Source of the DNA: Bacteroidota bacterium
GTDB taxonomy: Bacteria; Bacteroidota; Bacteroidia; Chitinophagales; Saprospiraceae
Assembly: GCA_963169455.1 (NCBI GenBank)
Contig: CAUJDW010000002.1
Location: 27,001 to 91,000, forward strand
Reading direction: 5' to 3'
Length of the DNA stretch: 64,000 nucleotides
Below are positions 1 to 6,741 of this stretch, one piece after another (the first letter of the stretch is position 1; the number at the start of each line of letters is the position of its first letter). The position numbers and the translations under genes were made by a program. A model generated the notes under the pieces. That model did no database searches. It was given only the letters and a program-made list of their open reading frames with translations, and had not been told where the DNA came from.

Positions 1-26
1 TCCCGGCCGGGGTTTATATCGTGCAT
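1..26 (-). CDS. Possible start of a gene running off the left edge
   Basis: An ATG at 26-24 on the minus strand opens a frame (M-H-D-I-N-P-G-R) that continues past the window edge. It begins 15 bases after the stop of the response regulator. Rcp1-type response regulators are often followed by a sensor histidine kinase, so that is the natural guess. Only eight codons are visible, so neither the reading frame nor the function can be confirmed. Confidence 0.25.
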
Positions 27-41
27 ATTCGCCTGGCCCGC

Positions 42-488
42 TCAGGCCACCATGGTCGGGAGAATGGCGGTGTTGAGCCAGAACTCCTCGATCTTGTGTA
101 TAATATCGAAAAATTTATCGAAATCTACAGGTTTGTTGATGAAACAATTGGCATGCAGGTCGTAGCTCTTCAGGATATCGGAGCCGGCATTGGAGGTTGT
201 CAGCACCACGACGGGAATGCGCTTCAGTTCCGGGTCGGACTTGACGGCTTCCAGCACTTCCCGGCCGTCCCATTTGGGCAGGTTGAGGTCCAGCAGGATC
301 AGGTCCGGCGTAGGCTTTTCGGCGTAAATGCCTTCCTTGCGCAGGAATTTCAGCGCTTCGACCCCGTCCGTCACGATTTCCAGCCGGGTGTCTTTTTTAC
401 CTTCGCGGAAAGCTTCCTGGGTCAGGCGGACATCGCCGGGGTTGTCTTCAATAAGCAGGATGTTGAATGGCCGGATTCTGTTTATCAT
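42..488 (-). CDS. Rcp1-type single-domain response regulator
   Basis: A stand-alone CheY-fold receiver of 148 residues with no output domain. The acidic pocket (E14, D15), the phospho-acceptor D67 in LLLDLNLP, the switch threonines in VVVLTTSN and the conserved lysine in INKPVD are all present, so it should be phosphorylatable. The insertion before the LLLDLNLP strand and the FINKPVDFDKF ending are typical of the Rcp1/phytochrome-type group that partners PAS or GAF histidine kinases. It probably relays phosphate from a kinase encoded further left. The start ATG (488-486) is the only good one. It is divergent from the polyprenyl synthetase gene, sharing an intergenic space of about 140 bp. Confidence 0.9.
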   Translation of the reverse strand: MINRIRPFNILLIEDNPGDVRLTQEAFREGKKDTRLEIVTDGVEALKFLRKEGIYAEKPTPDLILLDLNLPKWDGREVLEAVKSDPELKRIPVVVLTTSNAGSDILKSYDLHANCFINKPVDFDKFFDIIHKIEEFWLNTAILPTMVA

Positions 489-627
489 TGTTTCAGAGAT
501 TTGCGGTTAGGGTAAAAATAAGCTTTTAAAACGATCCGGGGGAAAGTTTTTCAGAAAGCCGGAATTATTGGGCGGAATCCTGTTCAGCCCGGCTATCCTT
601 CTCTATCTTTGGCCAAATATTTTCGCC

Positions 628-1605
628 ATGCAGATGTCCAGCCAGTTCCAGAATGCTTTTGAACAATACCTCGAGGGGCAGCCTTTTCATTTCCAGCCCC
701 GCGGCCTGTATGAGCCCATCGGTTACATCATGGGCCTGGGGGGCAAGCGCCTGCGGCCGGTGCTTGTCCTGATGGGCTACCACCTCTTCCGCGATGACTA
801 TGAAAAGGCCCTGCCCCTGGCTATGGCTGCCGAAATATTCCACAATTTCACCCTGGTGCACGACGATATCATGGACCAGGCTCCCCTGAGGCGCGGCAAA
901 CCCACCGTACACCATCAGTACGGGCTCAACGCCGGCATCCTCTCCGGCGACGCCATGCTCATCTATGCTTATGAGTTCCTGCGCCGGGTGGAAAACCAGG
1001 CAGCCCTTTCCGCCCTGCTTCAGGCTTTCAACCGCGTAGCCGTCGAGGTCTGCGAAGGGCAGCAGTACGATATCGACTTTGAAAAACGGCAGGACGTGAG
1101 CATTCCCGAATACCTCAGGATGATCGAGCTGAAAACGGCCGCGCTCATCGGCGGCAGCCTCGAATTGGGCGCCATCGCCGCCGGCGCCGCCGGCAGGGAG
1201 GTGGAAAACCTCGCCGGATTCGGCCGCAATATCGGCATCGCCTTCCAGCTGCAGGATGACATCCTGGATACTTTCGGTGAGGCTGAAAAGGTCGGGAAAA
1301 AGACAGGGGGCGACATCGTGCAGAACAAAAAGACCTTCCTGATCCTCAAAGCACTGGAAATTGCCGGGCCTGAAGACAGAAAGGCCCTGGCCCGCCACAT
1401 GTCTTCTTCCACGGATAATGAAGCGGAAAAGATCGAAGCCGTTACCGCCATCCTGCGCAGCCTGAACATCCCAACCCTTGCGGCGGAAGTCATGGAATCC
1501 TACCGGGAGCAGGCTTTCAACCACCTTCAGGCCGTACAGGCTCCCGAAGGCCGTAAGGAGGAACTGCGGCAACTGGCCCTGTCGCTGATGCAACGCCAGG
1601 CCTAA
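628..1605 (+). CDS. Polyprenyl (trans-isoprenyl) diphosphate synthase
   Basis: Condenses isopentenyl diphosphate with allylic diphosphates to make linear isoprenoid diphosphates for quinones, carotenoids or lipid carriers. Both aspartate-rich motifs are intact: DDIMD at residues 79-83 and DDILD in the second half (FQLQDDILD). The GGKRLRP diphosphate-binding loop is at 38-44. The ATG at 628 gives 325 residues, the normal family length; the frame is open upstream to 568 but with unlikely sequence. There is no two-residue insertion in the first motif, and a phenylalanine sits five residues before it. In characterised enzymes this tends to go with short (C15-C20) products, so a geranylgeranyl-type product is a reasonable inference, not proven. 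It appears monocistronic. Confidence 0.93.
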   Translation: MQMSSQFQNAFEQYLEGQPFHFQPRGLYEPIGYIMGLGGKRLRPVLVLMGYHLFRDDYEKALPLAMAAEIFHNFTLVHDDIMDQAPLRRGKPTVHHQYGLNAGILSGDAMLIYAYEFLRRVENQAALSALLQAFNRVAVEVCEGQQYDIDFEKRQDVSIPEYLRMIELKTAALIGGSLELGAIAAGAAGREVENLAGFGRNIGIAFQLQDDILDTFGEAEKVGKKTGGDIVQNKKTFLILKALEIAGPEDRKALARHMSSSTDNEAEKIEAVTAILRSLNIPTLAAEVMESYREQAFNHLQAVQAPEGRKEELRQLALSLMQRQA

Positions 1606-1949
1606 ACCAGGGGGCAACCATTCCACCATTCCTCCATTCTTACCCGCAGAAGCTGTATGCGGAGGCGGGCAACCACTCTCTCTGCTGACATTTATCATTT
1701 CCATTCTCTGTTTTCCTGCCTACATTAAAAGGAAGTAACCATTTAGGGCTCCTCAGCAGCATTATCCGGAAGGCGGGCCTGTGGCCCGCGGCGCAGGCGA
1801 AGCCCCTTCAAGAGCTCCCTGCTGAAAAAAGGAAAATAAAAAAAGAAAGATATGAAACAGGTCACCGATCCTCAGGTAGCATTGACCGGGCCGCGGGAAG
1901 TCGTCAGGGAAAGGGGTTTGCTTGGCGGCGAATTGCCGTATCATCCGGA
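1606..1949. other. Intergenic stretch with a GC palindrome and a possible short ORF
   Basis: 344 bases between the polyprenyl synthase and a small hypothetical ORF. It contains pyrimidine-rich CCATT repeats near 1618-1640, the perfect GCGGGCC-TGT-GGCCCGC palindrome at 1773-1789, and an A-rich stretch (1825-1850) just before an ATG at 1852. No RNA gene is recognised. The ATG at 1852 opens a 54-codon frame that may be the broken 5' part of the next gene. Confidence 0.5.
1773..1789. repeat. GC-rich palindrome (7-bp stem, 3-base loop)
   Basis: GCGGGCC-TGT-GGCCCGC is a perfect inverted repeat. A longer version with the same core (GCGGGCC-GCA-GGCCCGC) occurs at 63947-63973, which suggests a dispersed palindromic element rather than a one-off terminator. 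No T-run follows on either strand. Confidence 0.6.
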
Positions 1950-2168
1950 ATGGCCAGGGAATACTGGCTGGAACTGGTGCAGTTTCCCGAAGACAGCGCC
2001 CGCAGCCTCTGGCTGAACGTGGACGGCGAATGGCGCTGCTTCCACAGCCCGAACGCGCAGATCCAGAGTGCTGTGCAGCACGCCTTCAGCTATCCGAAGC
2101 AGTTTGACGTGCTGGTGTGGTATCAGGATTTGAAGATCGTAGGGCTGGTGGTGCATTCGAGGGGGTGA
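1950..2168 (+). CDS. Small hypothetical protein, possibly 5'-frameshifted
   Basis: A 72-residue frame with the sequence character of a real protein (WLELVQFPEDSARSLWLNV...; FDVLVWYQDLKIVGLV), alternating hydrophobic and polar residues as in a small alpha/beta fold. The family is not recognised. The ATG at 1950 has no convincing ribosome-binding site. An ATG at 1852 in another frame follows a purine-rich tract and reads plausibly (MKQVTDPQ...) until just before this point, ending at 2016. The natural gene may therefore start at 1852 and have suffered a frameshift near 1950, or a sequencing error. Function unknown. Confidence 0.4.
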   Translation: MAREYWLELVQFPEDSARSLWLNVDGEWRCFHSPNAQIQSAVQHAFSYPKQFDVLVWYQDLKIVGLVVHSRG

Positions 2169-2316
2169 GGGGGGAAGCCTGCAAATAGCTGTCAGTAAAG
2201 GAGAAAAGCATTAGAGAGAAATTTAAAAAATCAGGAGATAAGCTGGTATTTCTCTGATTTTTAGAGTATTTTTATTCAGTAATTTCACAACCTTTAACCC
2301 ATAGAAACCAACCCGT

Positions 2317-3354
2317 ATGCCTTCCCTGGAAGTTGTTATCGGCCTGCTGCTGATTATCCTTTTCTACAGTTTACTGGCTACTATTCTGATGGAGTTAATT
2401 TCCAACTTCTTCGCTTTGAGAGGGAAGCAGTTGGAAAGAACCCTGAAGATGATATTATCCTCCGATGACAAACGAGAGGAGGTGCTGGAAGCCTTCAGGA
2501 AAAATGCCATCTATCAGCAACTATCCGGCAGATATCTGGGTAAAAACAGCCCCCCTTCCTATCTGAAAGCAGGTTCTTTCCGGTCCATTTTGTTCACGGT
2601 GCTTCAAAAGCGGGAAACGGGTGAATCTCTGGAAGAAAAAATCGAATCCCTCCCGGATGACAACCTCAGGGAGGCTTTATCACAAATTTTAGAGCAGGCC
2701 AACTTCGACTTCGGGCGCTTCTCGGCCGGCGTGGAAAGCTGGTATGAGGACATTATGGACCGGGCATCGGGATGGTACAAGCGCAATGTCCAGAAATACC
2801 TGCTCGGGCTTGGGTTTGTAATAGCCGTAATTTTCAATGTCGATACGCTTTCCGTTTACAATAACCTGGTACATGCTTCCGATGCGGATCTGGGCCAGTT
2901 GGTTAGCCTGGCCGAAGCAGTAAGCCAGAAAAGCCTTTATGTCCCGGCCGGGCAGGCAGATAGCCTGGGAGGCAGCAACCCGGACACCTTGTATGCCCTT
3001 AATGCAGAATTGTATGGATACATCGATGCCAATCTGCAAGGCCTGCGGGACCCTCTTGGAATAGGCTGGGATAGTTACGAACCGACGACAGACCTGTTTT
3101 TCTGGCTGTTAAAAATTTTCGGGTGGCTGATCACGGCCGTCGCCATTTCCAAAGGAGCACCATTTTGGTTTGACCTTTTGAGCAAGGTGGTTAGCTTCAG
3201 AGGCTCCGGAATTGTGCCGGCCCTGCAAAAAAATGAAGCTCCGGCGGCGCCCGCTTCACCAGAACCGATTTCGGCATACAGAGGCGTTTCTGCTCAGGGC
3301 AGGATTTCCGGCCCTGAAGATCGGGATGAAATTATCAAAAAGCCCGTCGGTTAA
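2317..3354 (+). CDS. Membrane protein of unknown function with a large soluble loop
   Basis: 345 residues. One membrane helix lies at the very N-terminus (about 5-27, IGLLLIILFYSLLATILMEL). A charged segment of about 130 residues follows, then a second helix near 165-185 (LLGLGFVIAVIFN), a loop, and a third near 260-280 (FFWLLKIFGWLITAVAI). The WYEDIMDRASGWYKRN stretch before helix 2 belongs to a recurring but uncharacterised bacterial membrane-protein pattern; I know no assigned function. The C-terminal tail is Pro/Ala-rich. It is followed after 12 bases by the pseudo-subtilisin gene, so the two are almost certainly co-transcribed, and the pair converges on the end of the eCIS operon. Whether it helps anchor or release the particles is speculation. 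Confidence 0.75.
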   Translation: MPSLEVVIGLLLIILFYSLLATILMELISNFFALRGKQLERTLKMILSSDDKREEVLEAFRKNAIYQQLSGRYLGKNSPPSYLKAGSFRSILFTVLQKRETGESLEEKIESLPDDNLREALSQILEQANFDFGRFSAGVESWYEDIMDRASGWYKRNVQKYLLGLGFVIAVIFNVDTLSVYNNLVHASDADLGQLVSLAEAVSQKSLYVPAGQADSLGGSNPDTLYALNAELYGYIDANLQGLRDPLGIGWDSYEPTTDLFFWLLKIFGWLITAVAISKGAPFWFDLLSKVVSFRGSGIVPALQKNEAPAAPASPEPISAYRGVSAQGRISGPEDRDEIIKKPVG

Positions 3355-3366
3355 ACAGTTTTCGTT

Positions 3367-4719
3367 ATGAGAATCAGGTTTTTGGCCAATACCAATATCC
3401 GCACCTCCCCCAATGACTTTTCAAAACCTCCGCTGGGCGTGATTTTCAGCGGGGTGGAACTGGATGTGGAAGACCGCCTTTACAAGGGTAAGCCACTGGA
3501 AGGGGTGGACACTTACTTCAGGGACAACCAGGGTTGGTTTTACTGGAGCGGCAGGGTGGTGATACTCTATAAAGCCCTGGAAGGCCCGAAAGTAAGAAAA
3601 AAAGAATCTGGCCTGGAGCCGGAAAACATCGGTGGTTCCTGGCAATTCCAACTTGGACAATCCGATGAAGCGCCGGAATTGGAAAAGAGGAAAGTAACGC
3701 CCCTGCCGGCTACTTCCCCGCCGGAGGAGATGGAGGATGGTAATAACTCTGTGGCCAGAGGCCTATCGGGATCGCCACCCCAGGGGACAAAGGCCCGCAT
3801 TTTGCCTGAATTCGCTCCGGATATCGAATCTCTGCCCCTGAACTGGGGCCTGGAATCACTGGGTATTCCCGATTATTTCTGGCGGGAGAGAAACCTCTTT
3901 GGCAAAGGGGTCAGGATAGCCATGCTGGGCGCCGGGATCGAGGAGTCCCACCCGGGACTGGAGGATGTTGTTGAAAAAGGCAGGAGTTTCTGCGGTGGTA
4001 ACCCATCGGATTTTCGGGATGAAAACGGGGAAGGCACTGCCTTTGCCCTGTTGGTTGCGGGCAGGGGAATAAACACTGTGACAGGCGTGGCTCCTGCAGC
4101 CCGGCTTTTGGCCGGAAAGGTGATGTCCAATTATTTGAGTATCAATTGCAGCCATTTTCTGGAGGCCTTTCAGTGGGCCATTGAGGAAGAAGTGGATATT
4201 ATCATGTCGAACATCGATTTCAGGGAAAATTTGCTGTCCAGAGATCAAAGGAACCAGCTTTCGGACTTGTTTGGCAGGGCGGCGGAAAAGGGGGTTTTCT
4301 GCCTCGCGCCTGCGGGCCGCTCAAAAAATATACGCCCGGAAAACCGTTTTCCTGCCGCGCTGAGCACCTGCCTTTCAGTTGGAGCATACGCCGAAAACGG
4401 AGAAAGGGCGCCGAATTCCATTCGCAGTTATGCGCTCGACGTCGTTTCGCCCGGCGATGGCCTGGTCAAGGCCCTGGGTTTTGCCGGCCAGGAAGCAGTG
4501 GGAGCAGCCGCTGCCTTCACCGCCGGAGGGATAGCCCTGCTTCTGGAATGGTTGCGAAGAAATAACCGCAAAATCGAGCCGAAAACCCTGATCAGGGTGG
4601 TCCGGGATACTGCCGTGGCCAGATATCCCAATATAAAATGCAGGGATATCGAATATGGTTGCGGATATTTTCAACCCGCCAAAGTGCTGGAATATCTGGA
4701 AAGGAACCCTTCTATGTAA
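3367..4719 (+). CDS. SH3-like plus catalytically dead subtilisin-fold protein
   Basis: 450 residues. Residues 1-70 resemble a bacterial SH3 domain (NIRTSP... GWFYWSGRVV), followed by a Pro/Glu-rich linker to about 145. Residues 155-440 follow the subtilisin (S8) layout but with every catalytic position replaced. The Asp of the D-T-G-I motif is G188 (LGAGI), the His of H-G-T-H is E222 (EGTAF), the oxyanion Asn of A-G-N is R318 (AGRSK), and the Ser of G-T-S-x-A is A381 (GAAAAF). The hydrophobic strands around each motif are kept. It is therefore probably a binding or scaffold protein rather than a protease. There is no signal peptide. Its stop overlaps the stop of the convergent eCIS ATPase gene by 8 bases. 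Confidence 0.8.
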   Translation: MRIRFLANTNIRTSPNDFSKPPLGVIFSGVELDVEDRLYKGKPLEGVDTYFRDNQGWFYWSGRVVILYKALEGPKVRKKESGLEPENIGGSWQFQLGQSDEAPELEKRKVTPLPATSPPEEMEDGNNSVARGLSGSPPQGTKARILPEFAPDIESLPLNWGLESLGIPDYFWRERNLFGKGVRIAMLGAGIEESHPGLEDVVEKGRSFCGGNPSDFRDENGEGTAFALLVAGRGINTVTGVAPAARLLAGKVMSNYLSINCSHFLEAFQWAIEEEVDIIMSNIDFRENLLSRDQRNQLSDLFGRAAEKGVFCLAPAGRSKNIRPENRFPAALSTCLSVGAYAENGERAPNSIRSYALDVVSPGDGLVKALGFAGQEAVGAAAAFTAGGIALLLEWLRRNNRKIEPKTLIRVVRDTAVARYPNIKCRDIEYGCGYFQPAKVLEYLERNPSM

Positions 4720-6046
4720 GCTTTCCTTCTTTAATGAATTCCCGTTGTATGCCTTTGAGGAGATCCTGCTGAGATATGTCGTGCCTGCCATTGTCCAAAG
4801 CCGCTATACAGGTGTATTGCACGATGTTCATGATCTGAGAGCCGGTCAGTTCGTATCGCCGGGCTATTTCTTCGAAATTCAAATCCGGCGGGAACCGGAT
4901 CGTTTCAGGGAAGGCTTTTTTCCAAATAGCCAGCCTTTCTTCAGGTTTGGGAATAGGGAAAAATATGACAGACTGAAAACGGCGGGTAAACGCTTCATCG
5001 ATGTTATCTTTAAAATTGGAGGCCAGGATCGTAAGCCCGGGGTACAATTCGATACGTTGCAACAGATAGGCGACTTCCTGATTGGCGTACTTGTCGTGGG
5101 CGTCGCGCACGCTGGTCCGTTTGCCAAAGATGGCGTCGGCTTCATCAAAGAACAAAATCCAGTCTTTGTTCTGGGCTTTGTCGAAAAGGTTTGACAGGTT
5201 CTTTTCCGTCTCTCCGATATACTTCGAGATAACCATGGAGAGGTCGACCTTAAAGACCTCCTTTCCCGTATATTTCCCGAGCAGGGAGGCAGTCAGCGTT
5301 TTGCCGGTTCCGGGGGGGCCGTAAAACAAGGCCCGGTATCCCGGTTTGAGGCTTCGGTACATCCCCCAGCCGTAAAGCAAGGTTTGGTGGTGTTTCACCC
5401 AGGCCTCCAGTTCCCTGATCTGGTTCATGGTCTGTTCGTTGAGCACCAGGCCGTCCCACTCCATTTCCGTGGTGAGGTGCTGTGCGGGGAAGGAGGTGCT
5501 CAGATGGGGCAGGGAAGTTTTCCCCAGGGTAAAAAGGTCGATGTAATCCGGGTCCAGGATCAGTTTGCCGCTCATGGTGGGCTCCCCTCTTTTTGTTTCT
5601 TCCAGGTATAACACCTTATCGGTGGCAAAAAAATGGGTGGAACTGAACAGCTCCTGAACGGCGAAGCGCCGCTCCAGGTTCTGGCCGGCCAACAGGTAGA
5701 GCGCCGTTTCACCGGTGGGGATGGTGCCCCGGTGGTTGGCTCCTCTGACTCCTCCAAAGGCTGGGAAATCCCCGCCATTGGGCAGGTGCTCCGAAATGAT
5801 TGCATCAAAAAAGTGTGGATAGACATGTGGAGCGAGGGCCATCATCAGAATGGCCAACTCATCGGCAGTCAGGCGGTTGTCCAGTAGGAACTGGGTGAAT
5901 GGGCCTTCATCCTGCAAATTGAAGATAGGCGCCTGGGGTTCCGCCACTACCGGCATCCCATCGGTAAGCGGTATGTCCTGTTGCAGCCGGTGGCGCACCA
6001 GGGCTTCCAGGTAGGCGAAGGCGTGGCGGAGGTTGTGGTGGGGCAT
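4712..6046 (-). CDS. eCIS AAA+ ATPase (Afp15/Pvc15-like)
   Basis: 444 residues. The N-terminal 190 residues are the variable eCIS-specific part. The C-terminal AAA+ module has Walker A GPPGTGKT at 243-250, Walker B ILFFDEAD at 297-304, a sensor-1 stretch (LTILASNFKDNID) and an arginine pair (FTRRFQ). This single-ring ATPase is a hallmark of Afp/PVC-type clusters, where it is needed for particle assembly or cargo loading. It is not the two-ring ClpV that recycles sheaths in type VI secretion. It is the last gene of the minus-strand operon, about 80 bases after the lipoprotein gene, and converges with the pseudo-subtilisin gene. Confidence 0.93.
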   Translation of the reverse strand: MPHHNLRHAFAYLEALVRHRLQQDIPLTDGMPVVAEPQAPIFNLQDEGPFTQFLLDNRLTADELAILMMALAPHVYPHFFDAIISEHLPNGGDFPAFGGVRGANHRGTIPTGETALYLLAGQNLERRFAVQELFSSTHFFATDKVLYLEETKRGEPTMSGKLILDPDYIDLFTLGKTSLPHLSTSFPAQHLTTEMEWDGLVLNEQTMNQIRELEAWVKHHQTLLYGWGMYRSLKPGYRALFYGPPGTGKTLTASLLGKYTGKEVFKVDLSMVISKYIGETEKNLSNLFDKAQNKDWILFFDEADAIFGKRTSVRDAHDKYANQEVAYLLQRIELYPGLTILASNFKDNIDEAFTRRFQSVIFFPIPKPEERLAIWKKAFPETIRFPPDLNFEEIARRYELTGSQIMNIVQYTCIAALDNGRHDISQQDLLKGIQREFIKEGKLT

Positions 6047-6129
6047 GGCGGTTGTGGTTTCTTTTGATTGGCCGATTTTATTGGAATTGGATTTTTCAAG
6101 TTCTCCGGATAAAATTCAATACCCGGAAA

Positions 6130-6729
6130 TTAAAACCGATCCTCTTGAAATTCAACCATTTCATCACCCCCCAGTAGGCGAATGTAGTTTTCAACGGAAG
6201 TGGGTTTATATAAGGCTACGGCCATCAGCGAGGCAGCTCTGGCTTTAACATTGCCCAGCGCATATAAAGTAATACCTCGCTTGGCATAAATGAGTTGCTT
6301 GGCGGGAGCGTATTTTTCCTTGCCGGTTAAAATTCGGGTGTTTTCCGGCGTGCCGAGCTTTTCAATCAATTCAAAGGCAGTTGTTATTGCGGCAGGATCT
6401 TCGAGCCTCAGCAAAACGGCCTTGCCCTCTGCGTCGAAGAAGCATTGTAATGGTTGCTTTTGGCTGGAAAGCGGATAGGAGCAACGAAATAGCTTCCGGC
6501 CTCCAAGCTGATAGTTGATGCAGGGGCCAGGTTCGAATACCTTCAGGAGGTTTTCCTTCGTCCAAACCGAATCGAGCCCCTGCCAGGCCAGAAAATTCCC
6601 CTCGTTGATCAAGGCTATATCTTTCCCAAGCTTTTGTGAACCGGTACTCATTTCCCTTTTTATTTTATTTGCCGGGCTGCAATTCCCCAGCCAGAAGACG
6701 GACAGTAAAATAAGGATATTGAATTTCAT
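6130..6729 (-). CDS. Predicted lipoprotein inside the eCIS operon
   Basis: 199 residues beginning with a short hydrophobic signal (NILILLSVFWLGNC) and a lipobox cysteine at 17, so it should be lipid-anchored in the inner or outer membrane. The remaining part is a mixed alpha/beta domain with no family I recognise (KLFRCSYPLSSQ, CFFDAEGKAVLLRLED, GVTLYALG-like strands). It starts only 12 bases after the stop of the 705-residue metallopeptidase-type cargo, so the two are co-transcribed. By analogy with toxin loci it could protect the producer from that cargo, or it could be involved in particle release. Neither role is shown by the sequence. Confidence 0.75.
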   Translation of the reverse strand: MKFNILILLSVFWLGNCSPANKIKREMSTGSQKLGKDIALINEGNFLAWQGLDSVWTKENLLKVFEPGPCINYQLGGRKLFRCSYPLSSQKQPLQCFFDAEGKAVLLRLEDPAAITTAFELIEKLGTPENTRILTGKEKYAPAKQLIYAKRGITLYALGNVKARAASLMAVALYKPTSVENYIRLLGGDEMVEFQEDRF

Positions 6730-6741
6730 TTCGAAAGCGGT

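Noticed and set aside
565..1704. Long minus-strand frame opposite the polyprenyl synthase
   Set aside because: Antisense shadow of a gene with clear catalytic motifs; typical for high-GC DNA.
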